Assembly (NCBI RefSeq): GCF_000170755.1
Contig: NZ_ABCK01000003.1
Span: 248,001-312,000 of the forward strand
Direction of reading: 5' to 3'
Length of the DNA stretch: 64,000 nucleotides
Source of the DNA: Lentisphaera araneosa HTCC2155
GTDB taxonomy: Bacteria > Verrucomicrobiota > Lentisphaeria > Lentisphaerales > Lentisphaeraceae
In this document: positions 1 to 7,970 of the stretch, in pieces
How the letters are laid out: each line of letters begins with the position of its first letter
How positions within the stretch are numbered: the stretch's first letter is position 1
Program-made: the position numbers and the translations under genes
Notes under the pieces: model-generated
The model's input: only the letters and a program-made list of their open reading frames with translations
Database searches by the model: none
Told to the model about the DNA's origin: nothing

Positions 1-196
1 ATTTCTCTTTTTGTGGGTACATGTGTGGCGGAATATAGCTTTCTTGATCAATGGCAATGCATATTCTTTGAATCGGATCTTCAAAAGAATCATGCAAGTT
101 AAGGTGCGCGCGTTTTCTAGCTGATTTATTTGCAGCGACTTCAAGTTTAATCAAGTCTTCTTTACTAAGCGATTTCCTGTTTCTAAATTTTAGAAT
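1..196 (-). pseudogene. WbuC-like cupin, partial, probable 5' frameshift
   Basis: The minus strand encodes an open frame that runs off the left edge. It contains ARKRAHLNLH, DPIQRICIAI and SYIPPHMYP, which match the conserved core of the WbuC cupin-fold metalloprotein family found with surface polysaccharide genes. The frame is closed upstream by a TGA at 197-199, and no ATG or GTG lies between that stop and the conserved core; TTG at 152-154 is the only common alternative. An ATG at 198-200 in a different frame (MNSK...) would join the cupin frame if one A were removed from the AAAA run just after it. I therefore read this as a one-base frameshift, a sequencing error, or a weak TTG start. 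The 3' half is outside the window. Confidence 0.55.
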
Positions 197-199
197 TCA

Positions 200-770
200 T
201 CTCTCGTCCATAACTTTCAACTCAGCGCTAAGCGCGTTTCCTTAGCACGAAGTGCGTTTTCTCAGCCTGACCTTACCAAAATTATTTAATCTTTTTTAAT
301 TAATTGATGACGACTTCGACGATTTTATAGGGGCTAAAGCTCTGAAAGAAGCATGAGTTTAACCACAGATCATGCAGATTTAACTTTTATACTTAGCAGG
401 GTCTGACCAATGGCGCTTGCGAAGTAGGAAAATAAAATCTGTGGTAGAGGTTTTTGCTTTCATTCAAATCGAGAATTAAAGATTCATAATTATTTTATTT
501 TGTGAAAACTAGGCAGGCTCCGCATGAAAAATGGAGCGGGCATTTTTCATTAACTTTGTGCTTGATGACTACTTGTGACTATAGCTTGTTTTAAATGGCA
601 ATGAAATAGGTGGATATTAAAAAAATATGATTATCTAATTCATACTTAAGTTTGTGATTAATCAAAAAGCGCAAATCGCGTAAGGATTAAGGGTATAATT
701 AATTGATAATTATTTTTTGTGAGGGGCATACTTTTTGGAGAGGTGTTTTTTATGTAATAAGTTTAGGTAA
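200..770. other. intergenic spacer, no gene seen
   Basis: AT-rich spacer between the divergent wbuC-like and usp genes. It holds one or two decayed copies of the palindromic 20-bp unit (CTCAGCGCTAAGCGCG near 231, and a GCACGAAGTGC palindrome near 246). A perfect TATAAT at 694-699 could be the -10 of the usp gene, but no good -35 is present at the right distance. No supportable coding frame. Confidence 0.5.
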
Positions 771-785
771 ATGAGGAGCATGCAA

Positions 786-1667
786 ATGAAAAATATAGAA
801 ACCATAATTGTTGGCGTTACTTCAAAGAAACAATTCAGTTTAGCTGTGCGAGAAGCGCAAAAGTTAAGTGAACTCTTCGGAGTGCTGATCTACCCCGTAC
901 ATATCATTGAGCCGCTGAGTGTGAAATTACTCCACCCCACATCTACTGATGAGACAATAGATAAAATGATGATGAAACTGAGTGATGAAATACAGCGACT
1001 CTACCCCGATTATGGACATCATAAAATTGAGGCACCACTCATCAGTGTGGGTAATACGGCAAAAGAGCTTGCGCATATCGCAAAAAAAATTGGTAATTCA
1101 CTCATTGTTGTGGGGCGTCATAGTAGTGGTTTTAGGCATATGCTTGGCAAGAGTCATGCCGAACGCTTAGTGAAATACGCCGAGGGACCCGTGTGGATTC
1201 ATCCCGATAAAGCTTTTACTGGCATCCCCAAGAAAATTTTATGCCCCGTAGATTTTACCACGTCATGTCAAAAAGCGGCGGCGGAAGCCTTATCTTTTGC
1301 GGAACAAACAGGGGCGAAACTCGAGTTTGTGCATGTGCTTCCCGAAGTGATCAATTACTCAGATTTTGATGGCTACCTTAGCACAAATAGTGGGGTGACA
1401 GAAATTACCGATGACGTTTTCCGGAAAGAGGCTGAGACGCAGTTCCGTCGCCTCTACAATTTATTGAATATCGATGAAGAACGCCACCCTCAGCACGTGC
1501 GTTTCGGTGATCCCTCCGCACAGATTCATATTTTGGCAAAAGAAATGAAAGCGGATTTGATTGTCGTGAGTTCCTCCTCCAATCATAAACTCGAAAAGAT
1601 GATTACGGGTAGCACAGTACGCCACATCATTCATGATGCTAAAGTTGATGTCCTCGTTGTGAAATAG
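786..1667 (+). CDS. Universal stress protein, two tandem UspA domains
   Basis: Cytoplasmic stress protein made of two UspA folds in one chain. Domain 1 covers roughly residues 3-145 and domain 2 roughly 148-293. Each opens with a beta strand of the type ETIIVGVT / KKILCPVDF and ends with the nucleotide-loop region: VVGRHSSGFRHMLGKS in domain 1 and VVSSSSNHKLEKMITGS in domain 2. The first loop resembles the G-x2-G-x9-G-(S/T) ATP motif. The second has S in place of the first glycines, so ATP binding there is doubtful. I chose ATG 786 because AGGAG lies 7 nt upstream; an in-frame ATG at 771 overlaps that ribosome site and is less likely. A palindromic repeat array starts right after the TAG stop. 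Confidence 0.85.
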   Translation: MKNIETIIVGVTSKKQFSLAVREAQKLSELFGVLIYPVHIIEPLSVKLLHPTSTDETIDKMMMKLSDEIQRLYPDYGHHKIEAPLISVGNTAKELAHIAKKIGNSLIVVGRHSSGFRHMLGKSHAERLVKYAEGPVWIHPDKAFTGIPKKILCPVDFTTSCQKAAAEALSFAEQTGAKLEFVHVLPEVINYSDFDGYLSTNSGVTEITDDVFRKEAETQFRRLYNLLNIDEERHPQHVRFGDPSAQIHILAKEMKADLIVVSSSSNHKLEKMITGSTVRHIIHDAKVDVLVVK

Positions 1668-1927
1668 TTTACGCGCTTCGCGCTGAGTTTACGCGCTTCG
1701 CGCTGAGTTTACGCGCTTCGCGCTGAGAATACACGCTAGGTGCTGAGTTTACGCGCTTCGCGCTGAGTTGACGCACTGCGTGCTGAGTTTACGCGCTTCG
1801 CGCTGAGTTTACGCGCTTCGCGCTGAGTTGACGCACTGCGTGCTGAGTTTACGCGCTTCGCGCTGAGAATACGCACTGCGTGCTGAGTTGACGCACTACG
1901 CGCTGAGTTTACGCGCTATGCGCTGAG
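1668..1927 (+). repeat. Palindromic 20-bp tandem array, 13 units
   Basis: Thirteen head-to-tail units of consensus TTTACGCGCTTCGCGCTGAG, with variants whose arm is GCAC...GTGC and loops TTC, TGC, TAC, AGG or ATG. Arm changes are often matched on the other side of the loop, so the hairpin is kept. The first unit begins at the base after the usp TAG stop. The array ends with TGAGTTATTAT just before the ribosome site of the S23 gene. It has no start-to-stop reading frame worth calling. Confidence 0.95.
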
Positions 1928-1945
1928 TTATTATAGGAGGGGAAT

Positions 1946-2284
1946 ATGAATTTTGAAGATTTAGAAATTTGGAAGCGCTCGGTGAAACTGAGTATTGCTA
2001 TTTACAAGGAGACTCTGAATCTAAAGGATTATGGTTTTAAAGATCAGATTACACGTTCGTCACTCTCAATACCAAGTAATATTGCGGAAGGAATGTTAAG
2101 GGACTCTGTTAAAGAGACTCAGCATTTTCTATCTTATTCAAAAGCATCTTGTGCTGAATTACAAACTCAGATCATCATTGGTAAAGAAGTCGGATTCTTA
2201 AAGGAGGGATTTTGTCTAAGTTCCTACCAGGAATGTAAAGAGCTTATACAAATGATTTCTTCATTTTCAAAGAAGTTAAATTAG
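1946..2284 (+). CDS. S23-family four-helix bundle protein
   Basis: 112 residues, the usual size for the 23S-rRNA-intervening-sequence / four-helix-bundle family. The N terminus MNFEDLEIWKRSVKL and the centre SSLSIPSNIAEG are signatures of the family. A strong AGGAGGGG lies 5 nt before the ATG. Members are small helical proteins, sometimes encoded inside rRNA insertions; the Avd protein of diversity-generating retroelements shares the fold. Their function outside retroelements is not established. This copy is not in an rRNA gene: it sits between two palindromic repeat arrays (13 units before, 20 after), and its TAG stop directly abuts the second array. Nucleic-acid binding is inference from the family. 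Confidence 0.85.
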   Translation: MNFEDLEIWKRSVKLSIAIYKETLNLKDYGFKDQITRSSLSIPSNIAEGMLRDSVKETQHFLSYSKASCAELQTQIIIGKEVGFLKEGFCLSSYQECKELIQMISSFSKKLN

Positions 2285-2684
2285 TATACGCACTGCGTGC
2301 TGAGTTTACGCGCTTCGCGCTGAGTTTACGCACTGCGTGCTGAGTTTACGCGCTTCGCGCTGAGTTTACGCGCTTCGCGCTGAGTTTACGCGCTTCGCGC
2401 TGAGTTTACGCGCTTCGCGCTGAGTTTACGCACTGCGTGCTGAGTTTACGCGCTTCGCGCTGAGTTTACGCGCTTCGCGCTGAGTTTACGCGCTTCGCGC
2501 TGAGTTTACGCGCTTCGCGCTGAGTTTACGCGCTTCGCGCTGAGTTTACGCGCTTCGCGCTGAGTTTACGCACTAGGTACTGAGTTTACGCACTAGGTAC
2601 TGAGTTTACGCGCTAGGTGCTGAGTTTACGCGCTTCGTGCTGAGTTTACGCGCTAGGTGCTGAGAATACGCGCTTCGCGCTGAG
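2285..2684 (+). repeat. Palindromic 20-bp tandem array, 20 units
   Basis: Twenty exact-length units on the plus strand starting immediately after the S23 stop codon. Most are the GCGC-TTC-GCGC type; others are GCAC-TGC-GTGC, GCAC-TAG-GTAC and GCGC-TAG-GTGC. It ends at TGAGTTATTATTTTAGCT, where the orientation of the repeats flips. Confidence 0.95.
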
Positions 2685-2699
2685 TTATTATTTTAGCTT

Positions 2700-3144
2700 A
2701 GAAGCTTCGCTTCGTTCACTCAGCGAAGCGTCAACTCAGACCTCCGGTCGTCAACTCAGACCTCCGGTCGTCAACTGAGACCTCCGGTCGTCACCTCAGG
2801 GACTTGTTCCGTTAACTTAGAAGCTACGCTTCGTCAACTCAGAGGCTCTGCCTCGTAAACTCAGGAACTTGTTCCGTCCACTCAGCGAAGCGTCAACTCA
2901 GACCTCCGGTCGTCAACTCAGACCTCCGGTCGTCCACTCAGACCTCCGGTCGTCACCTCAGGAACTTGTTCCGTTAACTTAGAAGCTACGCTTCGTCAAC
3001 TCAGAGGCTCTGCCTCGTAAACTCAGGAACTTGTTCCGTTAACTTAGAAGCTACGCTTCGTCAACTCAGAGGCTCTGCCTCGTAAACTCAGGAACTTGTT
3101 CCGTCCACTCAGCGTAGCGTAAACTCAGGCCGAAGGCCGTCAAC
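2700..3144 (-). repeat. Opposed palindromic array with mixed stems
   Basis: The same repeat architecture read on the minus strand. Each unit has a T-T/G-x-A-C flank, a self-complementary core and TGAG or TAAG. The cores are of several sequences: GACC-GGA-GGTC, GAGGC-AGA-GCCTC, GGAAC-AA-GTTCC, GAAGC-GTA-GCTTC, GGCC-TTC-GGCC and short GC-TTC-GC. Higher-order blocks of three or four cores recur in the same order (about 2800-2900, 2950-3030 and 3030-3110). On the minus strand the series starts at the TAA stop of the 3145-4077 gene. Confidence 0.9.
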
Positions 3145-4077
3145 TTATTTCCTAAGAAGTTGCTTAAGCTCTTCATGAATCCTGGGAGTTTTTGGCTCAA
3201 TGCCACACATGAGCTGGGCGAAGTTATCGGAAATGGTTTCTTCGGGGTGGATGATGTAATGGGTATTGTTGCCGACTTGCTGGAAGAGTGAAGTGGCGAT
3301 GTCTTCGACGGGGATAATGTTTTCGATAGTAGTTTTTGTCGTGAGGTCAATTTTGACGAAGCCCAATTGCATATGGCGGAAGACGACGTTTTGATCGACT
3401 TCTTTGAGGGACTTAATTTTGAGATGTAGAAAAGGGATGGCAGGGAACTTCTTGCCTGATTTATCTGTGAGCACGATGTAGTGTTCGTAGATGGGGGCAT
3501 CGGGATTGGTGATGCGAATGCGTTTTAAGTTTGCGGCTTCCGCAATCTTGCCACAGTAGTGAAAGCCAATGATTTTGTAGAGTTCGGTGCTCAAATCAGG
3601 ATTGTAGCGACTGAGGATATGAAAGAGTTCGTGGGCAAGTAATTCTTTCATTTGGGCGACATTTTTTTTAAGGCTAAAGTCGGGGAAGACAATGAAGTTC
3701 TTGCGGGTGTAGGGGGCGCCTTCCTCATTACCATTGGTCTTCAAATAATAGATTTTCTTGGGAAAATTGAGCTGATAATCCCGAAAAGTGATTTCGAGTT
3801 CTTGGGAGGCTTGATTGAGTAGGGTGATTTCCTTTTCAGTGAAATCGAGGATGGATTCTTGCGCTCGGCGCAAATAATCAGCCTGGGTAACGGGTTCTTG
3901 GCTATTGAGTCGTTGGGCGCGCTCGAGTCTTTGCTGAAGTTTGACGTAGTCATCGACTTGGCCAATGATCTCTTGAGCTTTTGCGCCCTGCGCAAAATCA
4001 AAAAGACAGCTTGAAGTCAAGCTGCCTTGGGGCCATGCACTCAAGCATAGAAAGAAAAAACATAAAAGTTTAGTCAT
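3145..4077 (-). CDS. Secreted HExxH metallopeptidase-like protein
   Basis: 310 residues with an N-terminal hydrophobic signal (MTKLLCFFFLCLSAW), so exported. Near the middle LLAHELFHILSRY carries HELFH, the zincin HExxH zinc site. A later DNFAQLM stretch could carry a downstream ligand but I cannot assign it. I do not recognise a named peptidase family, so proteolysis is inferred from the motif alone. It is the last gene of the operon that begins with the pseudopilin cassette, 13 nt after the coiled-coil protein gene. This suggests it processes or releases cassette proteins, or works on the same surface structure. A palindromic array starts right at its stop codon. Confidence 0.6.
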   Translation of the reverse strand: MTKLLCFFFLCLSAWPQGSLTSSCLFDFAQGAKAQEIIGQVDDYVKLQQRLERAQRLNSQEPVTQADYLRRAQESILDFTEKEITLLNQASQELEITFRDYQLNFPKKIYYLKTNGNEEGAPYTRKNFIVFPDFSLKKNVAQMKELLAHELFHILSRYNPDLSTELYKIIGFHYCGKIAEAANLKRIRITNPDAPIYEHYIVLTDKSGKKFPAIPFLHLKIKSLKEVDQNVVFRHMQLGFVKIDLTTKTTIENIIPVEDIATSLFQQVGNNTHYIIHPEETISDNFAQLMCGIEPKTPRIHEELKQLLRK

Positions 4078-4090
4078 TTATGAGGGTGTG

Positions 4091-4564
4091 TTATTTTTTT
4101 TTAATTAAGTGATTTAATGATTCACTTTCTAGATTCGGAAATCTTTCACCTGTTTCGGTTTGATACGCATCTTTAAGTTTTGCTAAGATTTCTTCATGTT
4201 TATCGACGTTCTTATAGTTTTTATTGAGCTTCTCCTCAAGGTGCTTTTTGAAAGTTGTAGTATAAACAATGATTATTTTTTGAGCTTTTATGTTTTTAAG
4301 TATCGTATCATACTCTGCTTTACGTGCTTTGTATGATTTTGAATTTTTACTTAACTTGGCCAATCCAGCTTCATATCGTTTTTTTTCTTTTTCCAAATTA
4401 GATAATTCTTTTTTGGCTTTTGGTACATATTTTTTTTCAAGAAGTTTGAGGCTAAGGATTTCAACATTGTGTTGATTGAATTCATTCCCTTTCTTCTTGG
4501 CCTTTTTTTCTTGGGCATTTAGGATGATCGAAAAACTTATTAGAATATAAAAAAATATTTTCAT
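4091..4564 (-). CDS. Exported lysine-rich coiled-coil protein, unknown function
   Basis: 157 residues beginning with a cleavable-looking signal, MKIFFYILISFSIILNAQ. The rest is highly charged and predicted helical (long K/E runs around ELSNLEKEKKRYEAGLAKL), so a periplasmic or surface coiled coil is likely. It lies 5 nt downstream of the large pseudopilin-cassette gene and 13 nt upstream of the HExxH gene, clearly in the same operon. I do not recognise the family. A structural or chaperone role for the pseudopilin products is only an inference from position. Confidence 0.6.
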   Translation of the reverse strand: MKIFFYILISFSIILNAQEKKAKKKGNEFNQHNVEILSLKLLEKKYVPKAKKELSNLEKEKKRYEAGLAKLSKNSKSYKARKAEYDTILKNIKAQKIIIVYTTTFKKHLEEKLNKNYKNVDKHEEILAKLKDAYQTETGERFPNLESESLNHLIKKK

Positions 4565-4569
4565 GGTTT

Positions 4570-7242
4570 TTACCTTAAAATTCTTACACGGTAGCGATCA
4601 TCGCTAGGGTCGTGAGGGGTTGCAGATGAGTCTGAGCTATCTTTGGCATCGTCAATGAGCTCTCTTAGTAAATATTGCTGAGTACAAGGGATACCTGTGG
4701 CTCTGGTTCCGTCATCTGCTGAAGTAGATGTGGCATCAACAGCTAAAGAAGCGATATAGTAGTTGCGATTAACACTTACGAAACGACGTGTGTTACAGAG
4801 GAGGACTTCGGCTTCTCTGTCATTGAGATTTGTCGCTTTTTTAAAAGGAATGCCATAACTTGGAGGGTTGTTTTTTAAATTTTTGAACCAAAGCGGATCA
4901 AAATATCCGATGCTAGGAAAGTCGTCCCCGCCTCCATGGTAAGGTAAGTTTGTGCGGCTTGAGTTAATGCCTGGAAATTGTGATATTAGTTGCATTATAT
5001 CAGAGTCTAAGATGGTAGTTCCCGAAACACCGACTCTATCCGTGTTTGATCCGGGATGATCAGCTGATATACCATAAAATAAAGCTTTTAGTACTGAGGG
5101 ATGGTTAGTGTTGGGGTTGATTCGTCCCTGATTCGGAGTGGTTTCTTCTAAATCACCAGTAGTTGAATTAGTTCCAACAGAGACATAGTCTAAAATCGAT
5201 CTATCACCTCCATTGCTTAGACTTTCAAATGTTTTCGCTGAGTTGTAAAGGAATTCTCCGTTGCTATTGGTGTAGTTTCCAATTTTTTCAGGTGTTTCAG
5301 TATTGAATTCAATAAGGTTGAGTGTTTGGTAGGGGACACCGCGATGGATGTAGCCTAGTTCGTGAAGGTTTAAAATGACATTGTTGCGGATATAATTTGT
5401 TGATAAATCTTTTGGGTCTGTAGCATCCTCTCTATCCATGTTACCTGATGGGATGTATGTTGTATTGATGAATGATGGCCCCGTCATTGTATTGGTTGCA
5501 AGTGTTGCAAATGTTGTTGCTCCCGTAGTGGTTGACCATTGATTTGGGTCGTGATTTAATTTGGGTTCAGCACACTGGAAAGCTAGATAACGAGGTGCCG
5601 TGTTTATTGTCGCCTGAGTATATTCTCCAGAACCGTTATCTATTTGTGCAACATCCCAAGTATCACCAGTTGAACCAGTAAAAGTAATTGGGCTAATGTT
5701 GCTTATTGTAAAGTTTTTTACCTGTGTGTAGATTGCATTTATATCTGTGTAAAAATATGATTGGTCGAGAGAAGGCGATATAGATGATGATGTGGTGTTG
5801 ATGTATGAGGGCGTGCTAAAAGAGTTTCCGCTTGTATCTATGGTAAAAGTGTGTGTCGCAGTTGATACATCTTTATGATTCCCTTTCCAACCATCCCATA
5901 GTGTGTATGAAATGTCTGCTGTAAAGGTGATTGTACCACCAGTGATGCTTGGACTGATAGTGTACATGTTTAATAATTCAGTAACGACATCTGCTGTAAA
6001 TGTATGTGTAATTTCTCCAGATGAATGAGACCAAGAAAAAGATAGATCAAACTGTAACTCATTGATAACGGGTACTTTCTCATTTCCCATATAGGTAAGT
6101 GTTGCTCGGTTCGATCCGTCATAATCTGTTGACGGGGTATCGTCAGCATCAATATAATCTATAAGGTTAGCGGCAATTTGTAAACGTTGTGTTTCTGGTA
6201 CGGTAGATGTTGCATCAGAGAGGTAGATTATTGGTTTGCTTCCCGAATTACCTGCGATAACCTCGGGGGTTATGGTGTTGTCAGTATATATTTCACTTAA
6301 ATCAAATAAAGTGATAGGAGATTCAGTAGAATGCATGGTTAATGATTTGTCTGTTTTTTCAAGGACATCTGATTCATTCAGCATCTCAAAGGTATACTTA
6401 CTGGCCAGAGGGAAAAAGCTGAAATAAGCACTGTCATCAAATGAACCAGAGTCGGCATCACGGAGTGCGTCTTGAAATGTAGGTAAGGCACTTGTTGAAT
6501 TTAAACTAACAGCTGCTCGAGCTAAGCCATTTGTGATAAAGTTAGATACGCTAACTTCAGATATATTTTCTCCATTCGCCTTGAGTGCTGTCAAGCTAGT
6601 TCCAGATGTAGCTGTATCAACGTGGCTTGGATCAAGCCGTCCAGACATGCCTATGAGAGCCCACGTAGAAATGGCGTAGACTTGGTTGTTTTCATCAATG
6701 TGTTCTTGCCAACCTAGGGCCCCATTGGTAGGGTCGTTGGGCGAAGTGAATACATCCGGATCTATGTAGGAAGCCGCATCAATGTTGTCAGCGTTTGCAT
6801 CATAGACAGTGAAAAGGATTTCGTCTGCTTTGACATAGTGTAATGGATCTGTTGATTCGATTCCCCATGCAGCATAATGAATGTCTGTTGTCGTATCTGG
6901 CTTTTGGAGAGTACTATCGCTACTGTCGTTAATAGTGGAGGCTCCATAGAATTTGGAGGGTGCTCCTTCGGGCATGGATGCTGCATAATAATCTGAAGCC
7001 GCACCTGAATATTCGCCTTCAACGTCAAATCCACCTTTGAGAGCTAGGCGAATTTGATAGATTAAAACATCCTCAATGTCCTTGTTAACTTTGAAATCTT
7101 TTTGGTATTCGGCAGCTCGGCGAATATTGCTCATATAGGCGGAAAAACCCATGCCGAGAACTAAAAATACAGCCATCATCATAAGAGAGAACATGATAGC
7201 AATGCCTGAGTTTTTTTCTTTAAGATTAAGTAGTTTTTTCAT
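4570..7242 (-). CDS. Verru_Chthon cassette protein A-like large pseudopilin
   Basis: 890 residues. A short basic leader is followed by the hydrophobic segment SGIAIMFSLMMMAVFLVLGM (about residues 12-31) and then a very large Ser/Thr/Asp-rich extracellular part. It lacks the Glu-5 of normal pilins, like PilX/GspK-type minor pseudopilins. Position after three pilin-like genes and its size fit the A protein of the four-gene cassette described in Verrucomicrobia (Verru_Chthon cassette). GspK-like proteins sit at the tip of a pseudopilus; that role here is inference. Its start codon shares one base with the stop of the preceding gene, so translation is probably coupled. No assembly ATPase, platform protein or prepilin peptidase is nearby. 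Confidence 0.7.
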   Translation of the reverse strand: MKKLLNLKEKNSGIAIMFSLMMMAVFLVLGMGFSAYMSNIRRAAEYQKDFKVNKDIEDVLIYQIRLALKGGFDVEGEYSGAASDYYAASMPEGAPSKFYGASTINDSSDSTLQKPDTTTDIHYAAWGIESTDPLHYVKADEILFTVYDANADNIDAASYIDPDVFTSPNDPTNGALGWQEHIDENNQVYAISTWALIGMSGRLDPSHVDTATSGTSLTALKANGENISEVSVSNFITNGLARAAVSLNSTSALPTFQDALRDADSGSFDDSAYFSFFPLASKYTFEMLNESDVLEKTDKSLTMHSTESPITLFDLSEIYTDNTITPEVIAGNSGSKPIIYLSDATSTVPETQRLQIAANLIDYIDADDTPSTDYDGSNRATLTYMGNEKVPVINELQFDLSFSWSHSSGEITHTFTADVVTELLNMYTISPSITGGTITFTADISYTLWDGWKGNHKDVSTATHTFTIDTSGNSFSTPSYINTTSSSISPSLDQSYFYTDINAIYTQVKNFTISNISPITFTGSTGDTWDVAQIDNGSGEYTQATINTAPRYLAFQCAEPKLNHDPNQWSTTTGATTFATLATNTMTGPSFINTTYIPSGNMDREDATDPKDLSTNYIRNNVILNLHELGYIHRGVPYQTLNLIEFNTETPEKIGNYTNSNGEFLYNSAKTFESLSNGGDRSILDYVSVGTNSTTGDLEETTPNQGRINPNTNHPSVLKALFYGISADHPGSNTDRVGVSGTTILDSDIMQLISQFPGINSSRTNLPYHGGGDDFPSIGYFDPLWFKNLKNNPPSYGIPFKKATNLNDREAEVLLCNTRRFVSVNRNYYIASLAVDATSTSADDGTRATGIPCTQQYLLRELIDDAKDSSDSSATPHDPSDDRYRVRILR

Positions 7243-7970
7243 TAGTCGTTATATCCCAGTATAAATTGTTGAGTTATAGTACGGCGATTTTTGTCTTCCA
7301 AGCCAGTAATCCCAATGACATCTTTATCATTTAAGGCCATTTGTATCGTGACGGAATCGGGCTTTGTCGTTAATGCGCTTCCTGACGAGGGTACATTGCT
7401 ATAACGAAGGTTACTGAAATTGCTGTTGCTAGTTAGAACTGAAGCCGTAAAAGTTTTAAAATTTCCTGCTTCATAAAAAACTAAATCAAAGGCCTCTACA
7501 CCCTCTAATATGAGTGCCCCATTAGTACTGGTTTCTATGTTATTAAAATTGGCTATTTTATCTGAGCCATCTAGAGTTATGGCGCCATAGGTAGTTTCAA
7601 AATCACTCACACTTTCAACATAGCGAAATATTTCTTTAGTACTAAAATCATAGATATAGCTAACTAGTATGGGGACTGTAGAATCAACACTAGTGTTTTC
7701 GTCGTAGCCTTCGCTAATAAATCGTAAGTATGTTTTTCCTGAGCGATTTGTATGGTATTCGAAAGGGCTGTCAGTTCCGTTGACGGATAAACCTTTTAGA
7801 TCTTGTTGCAGCAATGATGAAATAATACTCGCTTCGTAAAGTTTAGTGGCGCGGTTATTCTCTCTGCCGAGTAGATCAGTTGAAATACTAAAAAAGTTCA
7901 TGAGAAGTAGCATCATAAAGGCAAAAATACCCATGGCGACAAGGAGTTCTATGAGGGTATATTTTTTCAT
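7242..7970 (-). CDS. Verru_Chthon cassette protein C-like pseudopilin (GspJ type)
   Basis: 242 residues with a type IV prepilin N terminus: leader MKK, then YTLIELLVAMGIFAFMMLLL with Glu at +5 and a hydrophobic helix. The globular part follows to the end. The position before the usual cleavage site is Lys, not Gly. The arrangement and length match the C protein of the four-gene cassette and GspJ-type minor pseudopilins. It overlaps the upstream gene by an ATGA-type junction (7967-7970) and the downstream gene by one base. Confidence 0.75.
   Translation of the reverse strand: MKKYTLIELLVAMGIFAFMMLLLMNFFSISTDLLGRENNRATKLYEASIISSLLQQDLKGLSVNGTDSPFEYHTNRSGKTYLRFISEGYDENTSVDSTVPILVSYIYDFSTKEIFRYVESVSDFETTYGAITLDGSDKIANFNNIETSTNGALILEGVEAFDLVFYEAGNFKTFTASVLTSNSNFSNLRYSNVPSSGSALTTKPDSVTIQMALNDKDVIGITGLEDKNRRTITQQFILGYND

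Noticed and set aside
1668-2684. CRISPR-like regularity
   Set aside because: Units are head to tail without unique spacers, and no cas genes are in the window.
3066-3500. Minus-strand open frame of 144 codons
   Set aside because: Overlaps the metallopeptidase-like gene in another frame and ends within repeats.
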